Part shown: one piece after another, positions 32,331-32,583 of the stretch
How the letters are laid out: every line of letters starts with the position of its first letter
Numbering within the stretch: the stretch's first letter is position 1
Assembly: GCA_945869365.1 (NCBI GenBank)
Contig: CAMBOW010000009.1
Span: 1 to 32,583 of the forward strand
DNA from: Flavobacterium psychrophilum
Lineage (GTDB): Bacteria; Bacteroidota; Bacteroidia; Flavobacteriales; Flavobacteriaceae
Length of the DNA stretch: 32,583 nucleotides
Direction: 5' to 3'
Notes under the pieces: generated by a model
What the model was told of the DNA's origin: nothing
The model's input: only the letters and a program-made list of their open reading frames with translations
The model's database searches: none
Program-made: the position numbers and the translations under genes

Positions 32331-32583
32331 TAGTGGCTTATTTTCCCATCCACCATCACCAATTTGCGATCGGCCATATTGGCCAAGTCTTCGTTGTGGG
32401 TCACGATCACAAAGGTTTGGCCAAAATCAGCGCGCAATTGAAAAAACAATTGGTGTAGGTTTTCAGCCGAGGCGGTATCCAAATTTCCCGAAGGTTCATC
32501 GGCAAAAATAATGGCCGGTTTATTAATCAAGGCACGGGCTACGGCTACGCGTTGTTGTTCGCCTCCAGAAAGTTCGCTGGGTT
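32330..32583 (-). CDS. LolD/MacB-type ABC transporter ATP-binding protein, C-terminal part
   Basis: The gene runs off the window; only the C-terminal ~84 residues are visible. The reading frame continues to the window edge and shows the ABC signature [15 protein letters not shown], Walker [13 protein letters not shown] and the switch histidine in [10 protein letters not shown]. The EPSGNLD Walker B and signature are typical of LolD-like ATPases, which power lipoprotein release or efflux. The partner permease is not visible. Confidence 0.88.
   Translation of the reverse strand, partial: PSELSGGEQQRVAVARALINKPAIIFADEPSGNLDTASAENLHQLFFQLRADFGQTFVIVTHNEDLANMADRKLVMVDGKISH

Overview
The window looks like chromosomal DNA of a Flavobacterium-like member of the Bacteroidota. 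The evidence is AT-rich intergenic DNA, Bacteroidota-type -7 boxes (TAnnTTTG), a SusC/SusD pair, two proteins with C-terminal type IX secretion (T9SS) sorting domains, lipoproteins and a SusR-like membrane regulator. The genus is an inference from overall gene style; no rRNA gene is present.

Layout. 1-308: tail of a polysaccharide flippase. 303-3092 (-): uvrA. 3266-20401 (+): a polysaccharide utilisation locus (PUL), probably for laminarin or another beta-1,3-glucan. It has two stand-alone T9SS-exported jelly-roll-like proteins (3266-4552 and 4912-6795), a SusR-like regulator (6895-9714), and a tight operon susC-susD-surface glycan-binding lipoprotein-GH16 lipoprotein-GH3 lipoprotein-GH16 (9954-20401). 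20653-21434: ECF sigma factor plus an overlooked 47-aa gene. 21453-32583: housekeeping and conserved genes: an endonuclease III without its Fe-S cysteines, a Bcp peroxiredoxin, a conserved 482-aa protein of unknown function, a metallo-hydrolase operon, a four-gene minus-strand operon (BatA-like vWA protein, dihydroorotase-like protein lacking its metal ligands, small membrane protein, esterase), a DEAD-box helicase with DEFD in motif II, a DUF2400 protein and the end of a LolD-like ATPase.

How the PUL would work (inference from families). Surface lipoproteins and T9SS-exported binding proteins capture glucan. The lipoprotein GH16 (PKD-like, unassigned and catalytic parts) cuts it at the surface. 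SusC/SusD import oligosaccharides, and the second GH16 and the GH3 beta-glucosidase finish degradation to glucose. The regulator has a periplasmic propeller/Y_Y_Y sensor, one membrane span and a cytoplasmic LuxR-type helix-turn-helix, with no kinase.

Most notable observations. (a) An identical 18-bp element lies 33-34 bp upstream of the -7 box of both T9SS genes; in one copy it is part of a perfect inverted repeat (TTGTATA-N7-TATACAA), and its core TTGTATAG recurs upstream of susC. (b) A second word, AC(C/T)ACAACA, occurs five times in the same intergenic regions. (c) The two T9SS genes are matching transcription units with the same promoter element and near-identical terminators. (d) A module of about 163 residues occurs three times, in two proteins exported by different routes. 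(e) Three conserved enzymes lack textbook residues: Nth, the dihydroorotase-like protein and the UvrA zinc site.
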